Assembly (NCBI GenBank): GCA_004194705.1 | Contig: SADC01001337.1 | Coordinates: 248,001-312,000 of the forward strand | Direction of reading: 5' to 3' | Length of the DNA stretch: 64,000 nucleotides | Source of the DNA: Ditylenchus dipsaci | Taxonomy: Eukaryota; Nematoda; Chromadorea; Rhabditida; Anguinidae | In this document: one piece after another, positions 1 to 13,000 of the stretch | Position numbering within the stretch: position 1 is the stretch's first letter | Layout of the letters: every line of letters begins with the position of its first letter | The notes under the pieces: generated by a model | Database searches by the model: none | What the model saw: the letters and a program-made list of their open reading frames with translations, nothing else | Told to the model about the DNA's origin: nothing | Translations under genes and position numbers: made by a program

Positions 1-570
1 AGATGCGCACACCCACATACCTTAGACACAAATCACTCGAAAGTGACTCTCGATGCATGAAAAAACATGCATACCAGAGTTATTTATGCAGTAGGCCCCA
101 GTATTCAAAACTATGTTCAACATCTTTGATTTTTCGGCCGAAAAGGGTCTCCCCCATTTTCTAGCCTGAGGCTACGAGCCAGAGGCTCAGCCATCCAAAA
201 GTTAAAGGACAACCATCAGGATCTACCCGGCTGATCGGTCTGATCAGCTCGAGTACTTACACTTTTACGTGCACTACAAGTGGCTGGGTTGAAAGCGCTT
301 TTACTGCTTAGAGAATTAATACTCTTTGGTACTTATAGGCCCTATAGAAGTGGCCCCTGTTTTGTCCCTTCCCCTCGCAATACAGCCCTTGAACACTATT
401 TTAATTGCTTTTCTGGTCCTTTTATGGCAAAATTATTGCTTAAAAATGTGTTTTGACCAATCCTAAAAATCTTTGTTTTTTGGGGGGGGGGGTATAAGCC
501 AGTAGGTCCGAGGATTGGGGGGGGGGTATAAGAAAGTAGCTGTTTTGGGGGGGGGTATAAGCCAGTAGCG
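1..570. repeat. Dispersed repeat, right-hand part of a foldback-type element
   Basis: Bases 1-120 are almost identical to 7,964-8,095, and about 320-450 resembles 8,090-8,180 (the 'gtggcccc..ttttgtcccttcccct..atacagccctt' stretch). The window therefore opens inside another copy of the repeat that fills the middle of the 7,353-8,727 element. At 480-570 there are three tandem copies of a G-run followed by TATAAGCCAGTAGC. No coding potential is seen. Confidence 0.7.
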
Positions 571-661
571 CCAATATTTCAATAATGTAGAAACATCGAA
601 ATTCCAATTATTTGTCTACATACAATACGACAAGTCAGACAGAGTGAAAAATACAAAGTGT

Positions 662-1303
662 TTAGCGGTTCCAATAGATCCATTCAGTTAAATGATTCTT
701 GCAAATTTTCACAATTGAAGAAGTTGAGACTTGTGATTGGTCTCCAATGACGAGGTAGCGAACAAGTGCAGATAGTCGGTGTACAGAGATGCAGTCATTC
801 GAAGACCTGAGTAAAAAACAAAATAAGGTATGATTGACGAAGAAGATGGCGAAAAATACCCGGGCTGTCCTTCAACACCAAAATAACAGGGAACACATCA
901 GAATCGAACGTTCTTTTGAGGAAATCCAATTGCAAGTATTAGACAGAAGAGCCATCAAGGTAGCGCATTCGTAATCAGTCATACCAGCCATACCAGATTC
1001 ATTTAGCTCAACCCAAAAAAAATTAATTTTAGTTTAGAAAATTCAGAGCGAAACATACGAAAAGAGACGAAGGAGCACCGACAGCTGTGAAGACAGTTTC
1101 TGTGCACATCTTGACAATAGAGTCCACCATCCCATCATTTCCGTAATGTAGAGATATTCTGTTCAGCCAATTTGGTTTGATGGTATCCATAGAAGAAGTT
1201 GGCACATGCAAAGAAGGAGAGCGGCGAACCCAATGAACAGTTTTTGGCACATTCGATGTAAGATTGAGAGCTTCGCAGAATAATGCATCTATCAGTCCAT
1301 ATT
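662..1303 (-). CDS. Possible nuclear hormone receptor ligand-binding domain, partial or remnant
   Basis: Three minus-strand exons can be proposed. The first (about 1303-1059, after tttttacag and before gtatgt) encodes a stretch with VHWVRRSPSL followed by IKPNWLNRISLHYG, reminiscent of the helix 3-5 signature of nuclear receptors (hydrophobic-W-V/A-K/R-x-x-P-x-F, then L-L/I-K-x-x-W). The second (about 1016-885) contains MTDYECATLMALL, like the helix 7-8 region (D/E-F-A-L-L-K-A-L). The third (about 806-662) has VHRLSALVRYL, like the R-L-x-x-L-L-x-x-L heptad of helix 10, and ends in TAA. No zinc-finger DNA-binding domain is found upstream, where the sequence is transposon-derived. It may be the 3' end of a gene broken up by insertions, a remnant, or a misread; the family call is weak. 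Confidence 0.35.
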
Positions 1304-1499
1304 CTGTAAAAAATGTTTGAAGATGGCTAGGTGGCATGCAAGTACGAAAAAACAACAAGCCAAAAAATACATTTGCATTTTCTGGGCAAAACACCACTAG
1401 CATTTTTGTTGAATTCCTTCCTTTCGTAGTTGCAACAATCGAATGGCCACTAAATTTCATTTAGCTGCATCTAAATGCATTCGATAGATGGAGCAAAAA

Positions 1500-1960
1500 C
1501 CGCGTCGTAACTTTGGCGAAAAAAAAATTGTGCCTTTACTGAATTGTGCCAATTTGACAGTTTTTTAAGTTTAAAAGTAAAAAAAGACAAAAGTTTTTTC
1601 TTGTCAAGACGAGCGACAAGAAAAATAATTTTGGTGAGAGAAAAAAAACGGACAAAGCTTTTTTCTGGAGCAGAAAGACTTTTTTCGGGCAAAAAGACTT
1701 TTTTGGGTCAAATTTTAGCTGGAGCAAAAAGACTTTTTTGGGTCAAATTTTAACTGGAGCAAAAAGACTTTTTTGGGTCAAATTGTAGCTGGAGCAAAAA
1801 GACTTTTTTTTTTGCGCCAAAAAGACTTTTGTTTGGGGCAAAAAAAACTTTTTTTTTGAGCAAATTGTCTTTTTTTGGTGCAAATTTTTTTAGTTGTAAT
1901 TCTGCATTCCCTTTCATTTTTCTAAGGGGCGACGGTAAATTCATCTACAGTAAATTCATC
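1500..1960 (+). repeat. T-rich tandem-word repeat (GACTTTTTTGGGTCAAA type)
   Basis: About ten degenerate copies of a word like GGAGCAAAAAGACTTTTTT, ending in a conserved tail with GCGACGGTAAATTCATCTAC. The same tail and array recur inverted at 19,190-19,500 and 41,730-41,945, so this is a dispersed family. Open reading frames here are by-products of the repeat. Confidence 0.75.
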
Positions 1961-2027
1961 TACAAGACTCAAATCCCTGTGGAGGTGATCCATTTTATCA
2001 GAATGTTCGAATCCTAGTGGTCATGAA

Positions 2028-3314
2028 TAGGGACCCAAATTCTATGCACTAAAAAATGCGAAATATGCGCATAAAATATGCACTAAAAATGCTTAAATAT
2101 GCGCTAAAAACGTAAAATATGCAGTATAATATTTTCGAACTAAATCTCTCACAAAAACCATAGGTTGAAGTATATTATAGCAAGTTCTTCCAAAAATAGG
2201 TTTTAACTGCTTTTTCGTGTGTTTTAGGGCTTGAACCGTGTAGAAAACACGTTTTTAGGTGGGGGCTCGGCACTTTTTGGAAAAAATATTTTTTTTGGAC
2301 ATATTTTTACTTTTTGCCTTGGGGGACCAAGGCGAATTTTTTACTTTAGGTTTTTTATTTCAAGCTTTTTAATTGTTCAGCAGCTCCAAAGATGCTAAAT
2401 ATTTTTCGCCTTTTTATTTATGTGGCAATGTTACAATCAGCGTTACAAAGCAAAAAAGGGCTAAAGTACAGTATATGTCATAGCCGGAAATCTTCACAAG
2501 TAGAGTCTCTTTTTGCCACGGCTCAGGTGAAAAGCATGGTAAGACAGCCACAAAATGCAATTATTATCATTTCGCCATAAAGTGGCCCTTTTATTCCCTT
2601 TCAATACAGCCCTTATTCTCTTTGAAATTCTAAAGGCGCAAATTTAAATTTTCGAAATCTTGGCTAAAAAACCATGATACCCCCCCCCTGTGGATTGAAT
2701 TTTTTTTTAATGGCCTTCCGGGCCTTAAAAACGCGTTTTCTGTAGGTTTTTAGTGCTAAAACGTTGAAAAAACATGGTCTGTGAAGATTTTCGGCTATGA
2801 CATATACTGTACTTCTGCCCAAAAAAGAAGACAGCATTTGAAAAGTGCAACAAAAATAAGTGCAGAAAAGTGCAACCAGTTTCGTTGTGTTGCTTTAATT
2901 GGAATGACCTCTCGCACGGTACCTGAATTTCATATGTGCAAAAAAAATTGTTTAGAAATAAAAACACCTCCTTGTTGCAAGCATGGCGATGAACTGTTTT
3001 GTTCTGGACCGTATAAATGCCATCTGGAAACTCAGACATCCATTGATTTAAACATGCAATACGAGATTTGGCTTGCTTTGGCCTCTTTTGAACAAAAAAT
3101 CAAAAAAATCACCGTTGTTTTTACAATATGCGTGTAAATATGCGCTAAATCGCAAAATATGCAAAATATGCACTAAAAACGGAAAATATGCAAAACATGC
3201 TGCATAAAAGTACGAAAAAAGTGCCCAAACAGGGCTAAAAGTGCGTTTTTCGCGCATAACTCTCGCTTGCATATCCGCAGAAAAATATGCATTTGCATAG
3301 AATTTGGGTCCCTA
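2028..3314. mobile_element. Non-autonomous hAT-type element, 1.29 kb
   Basis: It is bounded by inverted repeats TAGGGACCCAAATTCTATGC (left) and its complement (right, ending GGGTCCCTA) and flanked by an exact 8-bp duplication GTCATGAA (2020-2027 and 3315-3322). An 8-bp duplication with TAGGG ends is the hallmark of the hAT superfamily. The interior carries an array of ATATGCACTAAAAA-like words near both ends and a nested segment (2,580-2,700) shared with the 7,353-8,727 element. A 118-codon frame (2781-3137) with several cysteines is not recognised. Confidence 0.8.
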
Positions 3315-3322
3315 GTCATGAA

Positions 3323-3851
3323 TCATTTTTTTATAATTTTGGCATCTTAAAGATCCAAACCCCAAATTTGGGTGGGTATCTTCGGCTAGGTGGATCACCA
3401 CCTAGACGACCTGAAAAAAGTGAATCAAATTAGAAAAAAATAGTCCTAGAATACGTAAGATATTGTCAGAAATTATGTTTGATAGGACAAAGAGTGCGAT
3501 TTTACCCATCCGGACCGTAAAACCTGGGGTTAGTACCCTGGACTCAGGTGGATATCCACCTGAGCCCGTAGCTGGCTTGTAAAATTAAAGTTTGTTAAAA
3601 ATCAAAAACAAATCATCTTTCCTCACCCAAAATTGTGTGGGTAAGTAGGTTCAACAGGATAAAAATTGCAAACTTCGCTACGCAAATTCCAAAACCCTGG
3701 GTGGGTACCACATGGTCAGGGAGATATTCATCTAAATAAGAATTTTTTCAAAATCGAAAATAAACCGCTTATTGTGATATAAAATCTTGTACAGAATTGG
3801 GTTTTATAATACTGAAATTGTTATTTTTGCCGTCAAAATAAAAAAAATAGG
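3323..3851. other. Intergenic stretch with dispersed GGTGGATATCCACC palindromes
   Basis: No gene is seen. Short palindromes built on GTGGAT-ATCCAC occur at about 3,394 and 3,540, each preceded by GGGTGGGTA-type words. The same palindrome recurs at 18,790, 19,010, 41,457 and 41,660, pointing to an old dispersed repeat. Confidence 0.5.
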
Positions 3852-3859
3852 GTGGGCAC

Positions 3860-4152
3860 CAGTGTTTGGACCTCGTACTTCGTACTCGTACACGTACTCG
3901 TACTCGTACTACGAGTACGAAGTACGAGAACAAATTTAAGAGGTACGAAGTACGAGTACGATGTACGAGCTTAAAATTTTGTGGTACGAGGTACGAGTAC
4001 GAAGTACGAGAAGAAATTTTAGAGGTACGAAGTACGAGTACGATGTACGAGCTTAAAATTTTCGTTGTACGAGGTACGAGTACGAAGTACGACAGTTGAA
4101 ATTTAGCAGTACGAAGTACGAGTACGACTCTTTTCTGAAAGTCCAAACACTG
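3860..4152. mobile_element. hAT-type MITE filled with a GTACGA satellite
   Basis: The inverted repeat CAGTGTTTGGAC / GTCCAAACACTG bounds the element, and the exact 8-bp duplication GTGGGCAC flanks it (3852-3859 and 4153-4160). These are hAT features. The whole interior is a degenerate array of GTACGA/TCGTAC words interrupted by three AAATTTTAGAGG-like spacers. It has no coding capacity beyond frames created by the repeat. Confidence 0.85.
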
Positions 4153-4338
4153 GTGGGCACATCCTGGCGAAGTGGACATCCACGTGGATGACCTGAAAAA
4201 GCAAAAATTCGTCAACAACCGATCCTATCATGTACAAAAAGCTATGGGAAAACCTGTTTGACAGGACCAAAAGTGCATTTTTACCCACCCCAACTGCAGA
4301 ACATGGGGTAGGTACCACCTGGTCGGGTGGATATCCAC

Positions 4339-4912
4339 GGGACACGGTCGTTTCGCCCCCTGTTCATTTCGCCCCCTGTATCGTTTCGCCCCCTGTATTG
4401 TTTCGCCCCCTAGTTCATTTCGCCCCCTAGTTCATTTCGCCCCAAGTTCATTTCGCCCCTGTATTGTTTCGCCCCCGAAATTCATATTTATCCCGAAATT
4501 CAAATTCGTGGTCGAACTCATATAAAGGGCTCATATAACTCATATATAAAGGGTCAGCCCCTATCCCGGACCATGTACCCCCAAAGGGTCAGCCCTTATC
4601 CCGGACCATGTACCCCAAAGGGCTTCCTATTGAAATAGGTTGCCTGCCGAAGGCAGGCAGGTAGAAAATCTAAAAAAGTCAAAAGTTCTCTGTTTTTTAC
4701 CTGTTTTATGTTACCTTGCCAATAAAACTTGTTTTCTTTGATCTCAATTTAATTCTGCTAATGACCAAACTAATGAAAAATCAATTATCGCTAACTTCGT
4801 GAACTAGGGGGCGAAACAATACAGGGGGCGAAACGATACAGGGGGCGAAATGAACTAGGGGGCGAAACGATACAGGGGGCGAAATGAACAGGGGGCGAAA
4901 CGATACGTACGC
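4339..4912. mobile_element. Foldback element with TTTCGCCCCCTGTA arrays
   Basis: Left arm (4,350-4,480) and right arm (4,800-4,905) are inverted arrays of a word close to TTTCGCCCCCTGTA/TTCA. A 9-bp duplication GATATCCAC flanks it (4330-4338 and 4913-4921) and the left end begins GGGACACGGTCG. A 9-bp duplication with terminal arrays suggests a Mutator-like foldback, but no transposase is present. The centre holds two copies of GGGTCAGCCC..ATCCCGGACCATG. Confidence 0.75.
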
Positions 4913-5011
4913 GATATCCACCTGGATGGTCTGAAAAATTTTTTTTTTGAAATATATAAGAAAAACACCATTTTTCTGACTTAAATTTGTGAAAGTAATT
5001 GGATTTGTTAT

Positions 5012-5226
5012 TACAGTCGAGTCTCTATATAGTATCCACCCCAAAAGTTCGTTCCCACCTCGGTCCAACACTTTTTTTAGCTCAATTTCTAAAGTATTTT
5101 GCCAAAACTGATTCGTCAGTCTAGTCGGAAATATCGCAGGGATTCCGATTTTGCCGATCGTTTCTCAGAAACATGCTAATTTTGCCATTTAGACCCGCAA
5201 CCTCTATATATCGCTATATCGCCTTT
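5012..5226 (+). mobile_element. Half of a TA-flanked CAGTCGAGTCTC element
   Basis: It starts TACAGTCGAGTCTCTATA and shares the conserved interior (AAAAGTTCGTTCC, GGTCCAACACTTTTTTTAGC, GATTCCGATTTTGCCGATCG) with the complete copies at 42,511-42,937 and 59,421-60,635. The right half is missing; the sequence stops resembling the family near the word CTATATATCG. Confidence 0.6.
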
Positions 5227-6475
5227 TTGAGATTTAAGGATTTAAGAGATTTAAGAAAATTCCATAACTGATCCATCAGAGGATGTTGAGTAATGAAGCA
5301 GCCGAGAGTGTGCCAGGTATGCGTTCTAGATTAGACCTAGATCCCAGCAGCTTTACCAGCAATTAATCCACCTGTCTTTCATGAAGTCCAAGTCCTTCAT
5401 AGACTCAGAATACAAATTTGAGAATTTAGGATGAATAAATAAGCACACTAACTCAAGTATATGTGCAACGGACTAAAATCGGATTTGCTACAAAAAAGAG
5501 TAAATTTGCTACAGAAAAAATAAATTTGCCACAAAAAAAATTAAATTTGCCACAGAAAAATGATTAACCTATAAAGAATGACAAAAAGTGAATGATATTT
5601 TTTTAACATATGTAAAAAAATATCCGTTTCGACACCGGCTCCGGGACCGGTAACCGGTGCCCGGCTCCGAAAATTTGAAGGCTGGTGCCCGTGCGGTTCC
5701 CGGTGCCGAAATTTTCCAGACCGGTGCCCGGTGACGGAATTCCAAAATTTACAGCACTGGACACAAGACTTTAGAGAGCTCTCTCGGGTCTATTCCAATA
5801 TTGCGGTCCCGGTATCGGTTAAGGTAAGGAAATGTGGATAATCGATTTTCTTAACATTAACAGGTTTTAGAGGAGATGTGTGAGATCCCGCTGGATGTTT
5901 CTTGAGGACCAGTCTTGGTCAAAAATGTCGTATAAGTATCGCGTTAGGCTGCGTCTTTATTTCCTTAATCTCTTTCCAAAATCCACTAGCAAATAAATGT
6001 AATGTTTCGTTGAAATTATAAAGAATTTATCTGCCTACGCTGTTTTCTAGATAAACTGGCTGGGAATAAAAAAATATGGGGGATTCCAAGGTTAACTAAT
6101 AAGGGAGGGACCTCGGCTGTGACCTGGGGTTTTTTTCTTGATGAATTTTTTAACACGCTTATTCTTGTAGAGCGCGCTCATATCCCATGTGAATTTGGCT
6201 TCCCACCTCTGAAACTCAATAAAAATTTTAGGAATGACCTATGGCCCAAGGGTCAGCTATGAAAAACATGATGGGGATATCGAGGTGTTTTTAGAAGTTT
6301 GAGTGACCCTTTTACCACATTTTGTGGACCTTTAGAGCTGGGGAGCCAGATTTGTCAGGAACATTGGCACGCTCTACAACAGTACGCAGAAAAAAATTTC
6401 TCATCGAAGTTTCCCCACGTCAAAGTCAGGATCCGTCCCTTGTAAGTAGAAAATGTATGTAATCGTGTATGGTGT
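5227..6475. other. Intergenic region, no gene recognised
   Basis: Around 5,630-5,760 is a small array of the word GGTGCCCGGTTCCG (flipping orientation around ACCGGTAACCGGT). At 5,480-5,560 AAATTTGCCACAAAA-like words repeat four times. Otherwise nothing supportable is seen. Confidence 0.4.
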
Positions 6476-6766
6476 TATATAACACGCCTCCGTTTGAACT
6501 TTTTATTTATTTTTTTCGACTCAGGATGAACACCCACTCATCCTGAGTCAGATTTTTGCGCCGTCTTTAACTATGCGTTTATAAATGTAGAGTTTCTCGA
6601 ATAATATAAAAAAAATTCTACAGTTAACGACGGGGCAAAATCTGACTCAGGATGAGTGGGGTTCATCCTGAGTCAGAAAAAAAACATGGGAAATTTTTTA
6701 CTAAATTTTTTTCAAAGGGCAAAAGTCGAAAATCAAAAAAGTTTTTAAATGGAGGCGTATTATATA
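6476..6766. mobile_element. Inverted-repeat element with GACTCAGGATGA words
   Basis: Ends are TATATAACACGCCTCC (6476) and its inverse GGAGGCGTATTATATA (6766). Each arm holds the word ACTCAGGATGA and its complement as a small palindrome, so the whole can fold into a cruciform of hairpins. Non-coding. Confidence 0.6.
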
Positions 6767-7034
6767 ATTTTTTATAGTGCTAGAGAGGTGCCGGACTAGG
6801 GAGATTTCACTATATATCGCATCGCAATATGGAAAAACATCACCAGAAAATATTTAGATTTTTGCACTATTTAAAAATTTAATTTAAAATTTGCCGCGAT
6901 TTTTTTTGTCATTTTGATAAGTCTATCTCTTTTCTCAAAATCAGAAAAATAACAGCTTATTTTAAAGATCTTATTTTCACACATGGAAAGGTATATATTT
7001 CGTGTCAAACTGCTGCCATTAATGTGACGGCAAT

Positions 7035-10000
7035 ATGCTGAAGCTCAACACATTATTAATATTTTGTTTTTGATATTGATTACACAAATTTCACAATCTA
7101 TAATGTCTGATAAAGATCTAGCAGCATCTAATCCAGACTTCTGTTCCTCGACTGAAGTTACCGTTGATAAGGATTATTCGCCGTACGGACCTCTAGTTCA
7201 GTGCTCCTACCTAGATGCTCGATGGATTGATTGTGAAGATGCGGCTTTAGTCCACCACTTAAAACTGCAAACAATACAGAGGTTTGTTTAAGACTTGGCT
7301 CTGATGGAATATTATATGGAGGTAGTAGGTGGCACATCAATTAGGAGAATTTGGGAGCAGGACGTTTCACTACTAGGACAGTTCACTACCGGGGCCGTTT
7401 CACCACCGGGACGTTTCACTAGGCCCGTTTCACTACCAGCCGTTTCACTACCGGGCCGTTTCACTACGGGGACATTTTATATTCAAACTTCGGTTGCAGT
7501 GACGAATCCCCCCCCCCCCCACGGGGACTGATCAGGTGAGGAGATAACTTCATATTCGTGTTTCTCGACCCCGATTTCATGAGAAAGCCGCGCGTTTTTT
7601 TGGTTCTGAGAAAAAAAAATTTTCAAACTACAGGGGGGGGTATCATGGTTTTTTAGTCAAAATTTGAAAAATTTAAATTGGCGCCTTTTGAATTTAAAAG
7701 GGAATAAGGGCTGTATTGGGAGGGGAAGGGAATAAAAGGGGGCCACTTTTATGGCAGAACATTATAAATTTGAATATCTATATTCTTCGACTGCCTCACC
7801 ATGTTTTTCAACTGGGCCGTGGCAAAAAAAGACTCTATATGCATTTTATGGTCAAGAGTACTTCTCCGAATCATGTCTAAGGTAAGTGTGTGCGCGCATC
7901 TCTAACTCTCAAGCCCCTGCGCCCCCTTCGGGGGCGCAGGGGGCTTGGGGGCTTGGAGTTGAGATGCGCACACCCACATACCTTAGACACAAATCACTCG
8001 AAAGTGACTCTAGATGCATGAAAAAGCATGCATACCAGAGTTTATTTTGCGGTAGGCCCCAGTATTCAAAACTATGTTCAACATCTTCTTGTTAGTGGCC
8101 CCTCTGTGATTAGTGGCCCCCTTTTATTCCCTTCCCCTCCCTATACAGCCCTTAATCCCTTTTAAATTCAAAAGGCGCCAATTTAAATTATTCAAATTTT
8201 GACTAAAAAACCATGATACCCCCCTGTGGTTCGAAAAATTTTTTTTCTCAGAATCAAAAAAACGCGCGGCTTTCTCATGAAATCGGGTCGAGAAACACGA
8301 ATATGAAGTTATCTCCTCCACCTGATCAGTCCCCGTGGGGGGGGGGGGGTGGGATTCTGAACTCAAGCCCAAACTTCTTCGAATTCAAATTTGGCGCTAG
8401 TATAGAATGACGAAGTTCAGAGCGATTCCATGAAGGTAATCCATCAGGTTTCTGTTCTCATAGTCTTCCACCACGGCAAGATGTTCGTGTCGGCTTTGAC
8501 ATATTCTGTGCGCTTGCTTTTCGGACGATCCCAACGAAGCCACAAGCCACGCTTGCAGTCCTGGTAGTGAAAACGGACCGGTAGTGAAACGGCCCGGTAG
8601 TGAAACGGCCCGTAGTGAAACGGACCCGGTAGTGAAACGGCCCGGTAGTGAACGGCTGGTAGTGAAACGACCGGTAGTGAAACGGCCCCAGTAGTGAACT
8701 GTGCTGATAGTAAAACGTCGCGCACTCGAGAATTTCTAATTGTGGGATATTCTTTGGGCACTGAAATTAGTTGTAGAGGTAAAATTGAAACCCCGTAAAA
8801 TTAACACATAAATCAGTAACTCCCACTTCCATTGAAGCAACCTATCAAATTGTGTAACGAATAAATGTAATTTTTTGAGGAGCCCATTTGTGCATACTTC
8901 GGAACGTCAAAGGCCCTCTGTTGTTTGCTAATGTGACATGTACAGTTTTGCCATGCATTGAGTGTTCTTGAAAAAGAAACTTTTCTCGCCAAGTACCATG
9001 TTTGAAGTAAGCTTTAGACAGTGAACAAAAAAACGCTTTTAGAGGATGTTTTTAAAAAATTCAGAAATGCATACCGTTTACGCTTTAAAGGGGCATACCA
9101 GCGCGTTACACGGGCAATTTCAAATTCGCAAAAGTGGGGACCAGGTATATTCAAACGAGAATTATTCTTAGATACAAACTAGGGAGGCCCAGCAGCACAT
9201 TTTTTAAAAAAACTTCAAAAAGATCAATTCATCACGTGAATTGGTTTTGTTGTATTCTAAACGCGCAAGCGCGTTCTACTGGTGCTAGATGGCCGCTTAA
9301 AGCGGCCAAAATTTTACAACAAAACACTTTCATATTCTATAATCACCTGGATATCTACCTGGCCAGGTGTTACTAACCCGGAATTTAGGGTTTGGTTGGT
9401 GAAAATTGGGAATTTGGTCTTGACAAACCCTATTCCTCACACAATTTCACACATCATAGCATGGTTTGTTTCTAAAAATTATTTTAGGGCAATCCACCTG
9501 GATACCTACCTGGCCAGGTCATACCTACCCAGGTTTTGGGTTTGGTTGGCGAAATTGAGAATTTGGTCTCGATAAACTCTATTCCTCACACGATTTTACA
9601 TACAATAGCATGGTTTCTTTCTATTGAAAAAAAAAATTATTTTTTAGGGCCGCCCACCTGGATACCTGCCTGGCCAGGTGGTATCTAACCGGGTTTTGGG
9701 GTTTTAATGTCAGAAATCGTAAAATTTGTCTTAACAAACGCAATTCCCCACATCATTTAAAATACGATGGCATGGTTTGTTTCTATTTTTTAAAAAAAAT
9801 TTATTTTAGGGCCATCCACCTGGACACCCACCTGGCCAGGTGCTACCTACCCAGGTTTGGGGTTTTGGTGTGAGAAAATCGTAAAATTTGTCTTAACAAC
9901 CCAATTCCTCACATGATTTCACATACTATAGCATGGTTTGTTTGTGGATTTAGAAAAAGATTGATTTTCAAGCCACCCACCTGGACACCCACTTGGCCAG

Positions 10001-13000
10001 GTGGTACCTACCCAGGTTTTGGGTTCTGGTGTGAGAAATCGTGAATTTAGTCTCGAGAAACACAATTTCCCGTACGATTGTACATAAGAAAGCATGGTTT
10101 GTTTTTAAAATTAAAAAGTTTTTATTTTTAGACATCCAGCTGGTCTCCAGCTGGCCCACCTGAAAGTCACCTGGTCAGGTGGTATCCACCCCAGGTTTCG
10201 GGATATTGGCAGGTGAAATCGCGATTTTGGTCTTAACAAACCCGATTCCTGGTACAATTTTACATACAATAGCAATATTAGTTTATTAATACGACAATAT
10301 TTTTTGAATTCCGTGCGAGACCAACCACGATTATTTCAAACTCAATTCACAGACCAAATTTTGCAAAAAAATCCTGTGTTCTGGCGAAAACCTCAATTTT
10401 TCTGAATGTTGACAAAACCCCAATTTTCAAAATTTATCACCGTTTTGAAGCCCTTGAAATTGGGTAGGGGCTATCGGAGATAGCCTGCAATAAAATCTGC
10501 CAATTTCGTTAAGTTTCATATGTAAAATTATAAAAGAAAGTTTCGAAAAATTACCCAATTTTCAGGCCCAAAATTTAGGCCCTTTTGGCCATTTTTCGCA
10601 CAATTTGGTCGCTTGTACCACTCATAACTCAATTTCCACTGATCATATCAACCCAAACTTTTTTTTGTTTGAAAGCTGACATTCTGTAGATGTGCCCTTT
10701 TGCTCAACCCAGCTCCGAAAAAGTTCCGGACACCCTCAAAAAATCGAAAGAAAAAAAAAATTTTTGCCCTGAAAATTGGAAAAAAAAAGTTGAGCTAAAA
10801 AAAATTTTTCCATACTCCCCGTGAAAAGTTACTCGAGACATGTGCAAAAATTTTTTGAAAAAAGTGCCCGGAACATACCGAACAAAGACATTTACCGAAA
10901 AACGGGTTTTTATTCTGTATAGTGTATAGCAGGTGGACGAAAAAGTACCAAAAAAAACGACTTTCGTGGTGAGACCTAAAAAGTCACGTTTTTAGTCAAA
11001 ACGATCTGAACATACCTTATGTAAAATCGGATTCTGAGGCCATTTTGAAAAATGTGCAAGACCACTTTCCTTGATGGAACCCTGTTTTGGGCTAGTTCGG
11101 AATTTTTCTTCCAAAAGCATAGGGGGACCAAGCTGATTTTGTGGAAATTTTTTTTTTATTTTTTTTAGCTTATTTATAAATATTTTATTTTTATCGTATT
11201 CAGCATGCAAAGTTGCCCTGAAAAAAAAGTTTTCAGAACACCCGTTTCGCGTCAAAAAGCAAATTTTAGTTTTGGCGCAAATTCAAATTTTTGAATATTT
11301 TTAACAATTTGCTCGCTTGCACCTTCTGTAACTCAATTTATACTCATCATTTTCACCCAAACTTTTTTCATTCGATAGCTGACATTTGGGAGACGTGCCC
11401 TTTTGCTCAGCCCAGCACCTTAAATTTCAGCAACACCCTCAAAAATTCCAAAAAACCAAAAAAAATTTTTGCCCTGAAAAATTGAGAAATAAAAGTTGGG
11501 CTAAAAAAAATTTTCCGAGCTCCCCATAAAAAGTTGCCAGGCAAAGGTGCAAAAATTTTTTGAAAAAGTGCCCGAACACCGAGATCAATTAGCTTTTACG
11601 AAAATGGAGTTTTTTTTCTATAAGGGTGATAGCAGGTGACGAAAAAAGTACCAAAAAACGACTTTCGTGGTGAGACCTAAAAAGTCACGTTTTTAGTCAA
11701 AACGATCTGAACATAACCTTATGTAAAATCGGATTCTGAGGCCAGTTTGAAAAATGTGCAAGACCACTTTCCTTGATGGAAACCTGTTTTGGGGCTAGTT
11801 CGGAATTTTTTCTTCCAAAAGCATAGGGGGGACCAAGCTGATTTTGTGGAAAAATTTTTTTTTTTATTTTTTTTAGCTTATTTATAAATATTTTATTTTA
11901 TCGTATTCAGCATGCAAAGTTGCCCTGAAAAAAAGTTTCAGAACACCCGTTTCGCGTCAAAAAGCAAATTTTAGTTTTGGCGCAAATTCAAATTTTTGAA
12001 TATTTTTAACAATTTGCTCGCTTGCACCTTCTGTAACTCAATTTATACTCATCATTTTCACCCAAACTTTTTTTCATTCGATAGCTGACATTTGGGAGAC
12101 GTGCCCTTTTGCTCAGCCCAGCACCTTAAAATTTCAGCAACACCCTCAAAAATTCCAAAAACCAAAAAAAATTTTTGCCCTGAAAAATTGAGAAATAAAA
12201 GTTGGGCTAAAAAAATTTTTCCGAGCTCCCCATAAAAAGTTGCCAGGCAAAGGTGCAAAAATTTTTTTGAAAAAAGTGCCCGGAACACCGAGATCAATTA
12301 GCTTTTACGAAAATGGAGTTTTTTTCTATAAGGGTGATAGCAGGTGGACGAAAAAGTACCAAAAAAACGACTTTCGTGGTGAGACCTAAAAAGTCACGTT
12401 TTTAGTCAAAACGATCTGAACATACCTTATGTAAAATCGGATTCTGAGGCCAGTTTGAAAAATGTGCAAGACCACTTTCCTTGATGGAAACCCTTTTGGG
12501 GCTAGTTCGGAATTTTTCTTCCAAAAGCATAGGGGGGACCAAGCTGATTTTGTGGAAAAATTTTTTTTTTTTATTTTTTTTAGCTTATTTATAAATATTT
12601 TATTTTTATCGTATTCAGCATGCAAAGTTGCCCTGAAAAAAAGTTTCAGAACACCCGTTTCGCGTCAAAAAGCAAATTTTAGTTTTGGCGCGAATTCAAA
12701 TTTTTGAATATTTTAACAATTTGCTCGCTTGCACCTTCTGTAACTCAATTTATACTCATCATTTTCACCCAAACTTTTTTCATTCGATAGCTGACATTTG
12801 GGAGACGTGCCCTTTTGCTCAGCCCAGCACCTTAAAATTTCAGCAACACCCTCAAAAATTCCAAAAACAAAAAAAATTTTTGCCCTGAAAATTGAGAAAT
12901 AAAAGTTGGGCTAAAAAAAATTTTTCCGAGCTCCCCATAAAAGTTGCCAGGCAAAGGTGCAAAAATTTTTTGAAAAAAGTGCCCGGAACACCGAGATCAA

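Noticed and set aside
3769..4218. 149-codon open frame on the minus strand
   Set aside because: It reads through the GTACGA satellite of a hAT-type MITE and both flanks; the repetitive VLVLRT composition is a repeat artefact.
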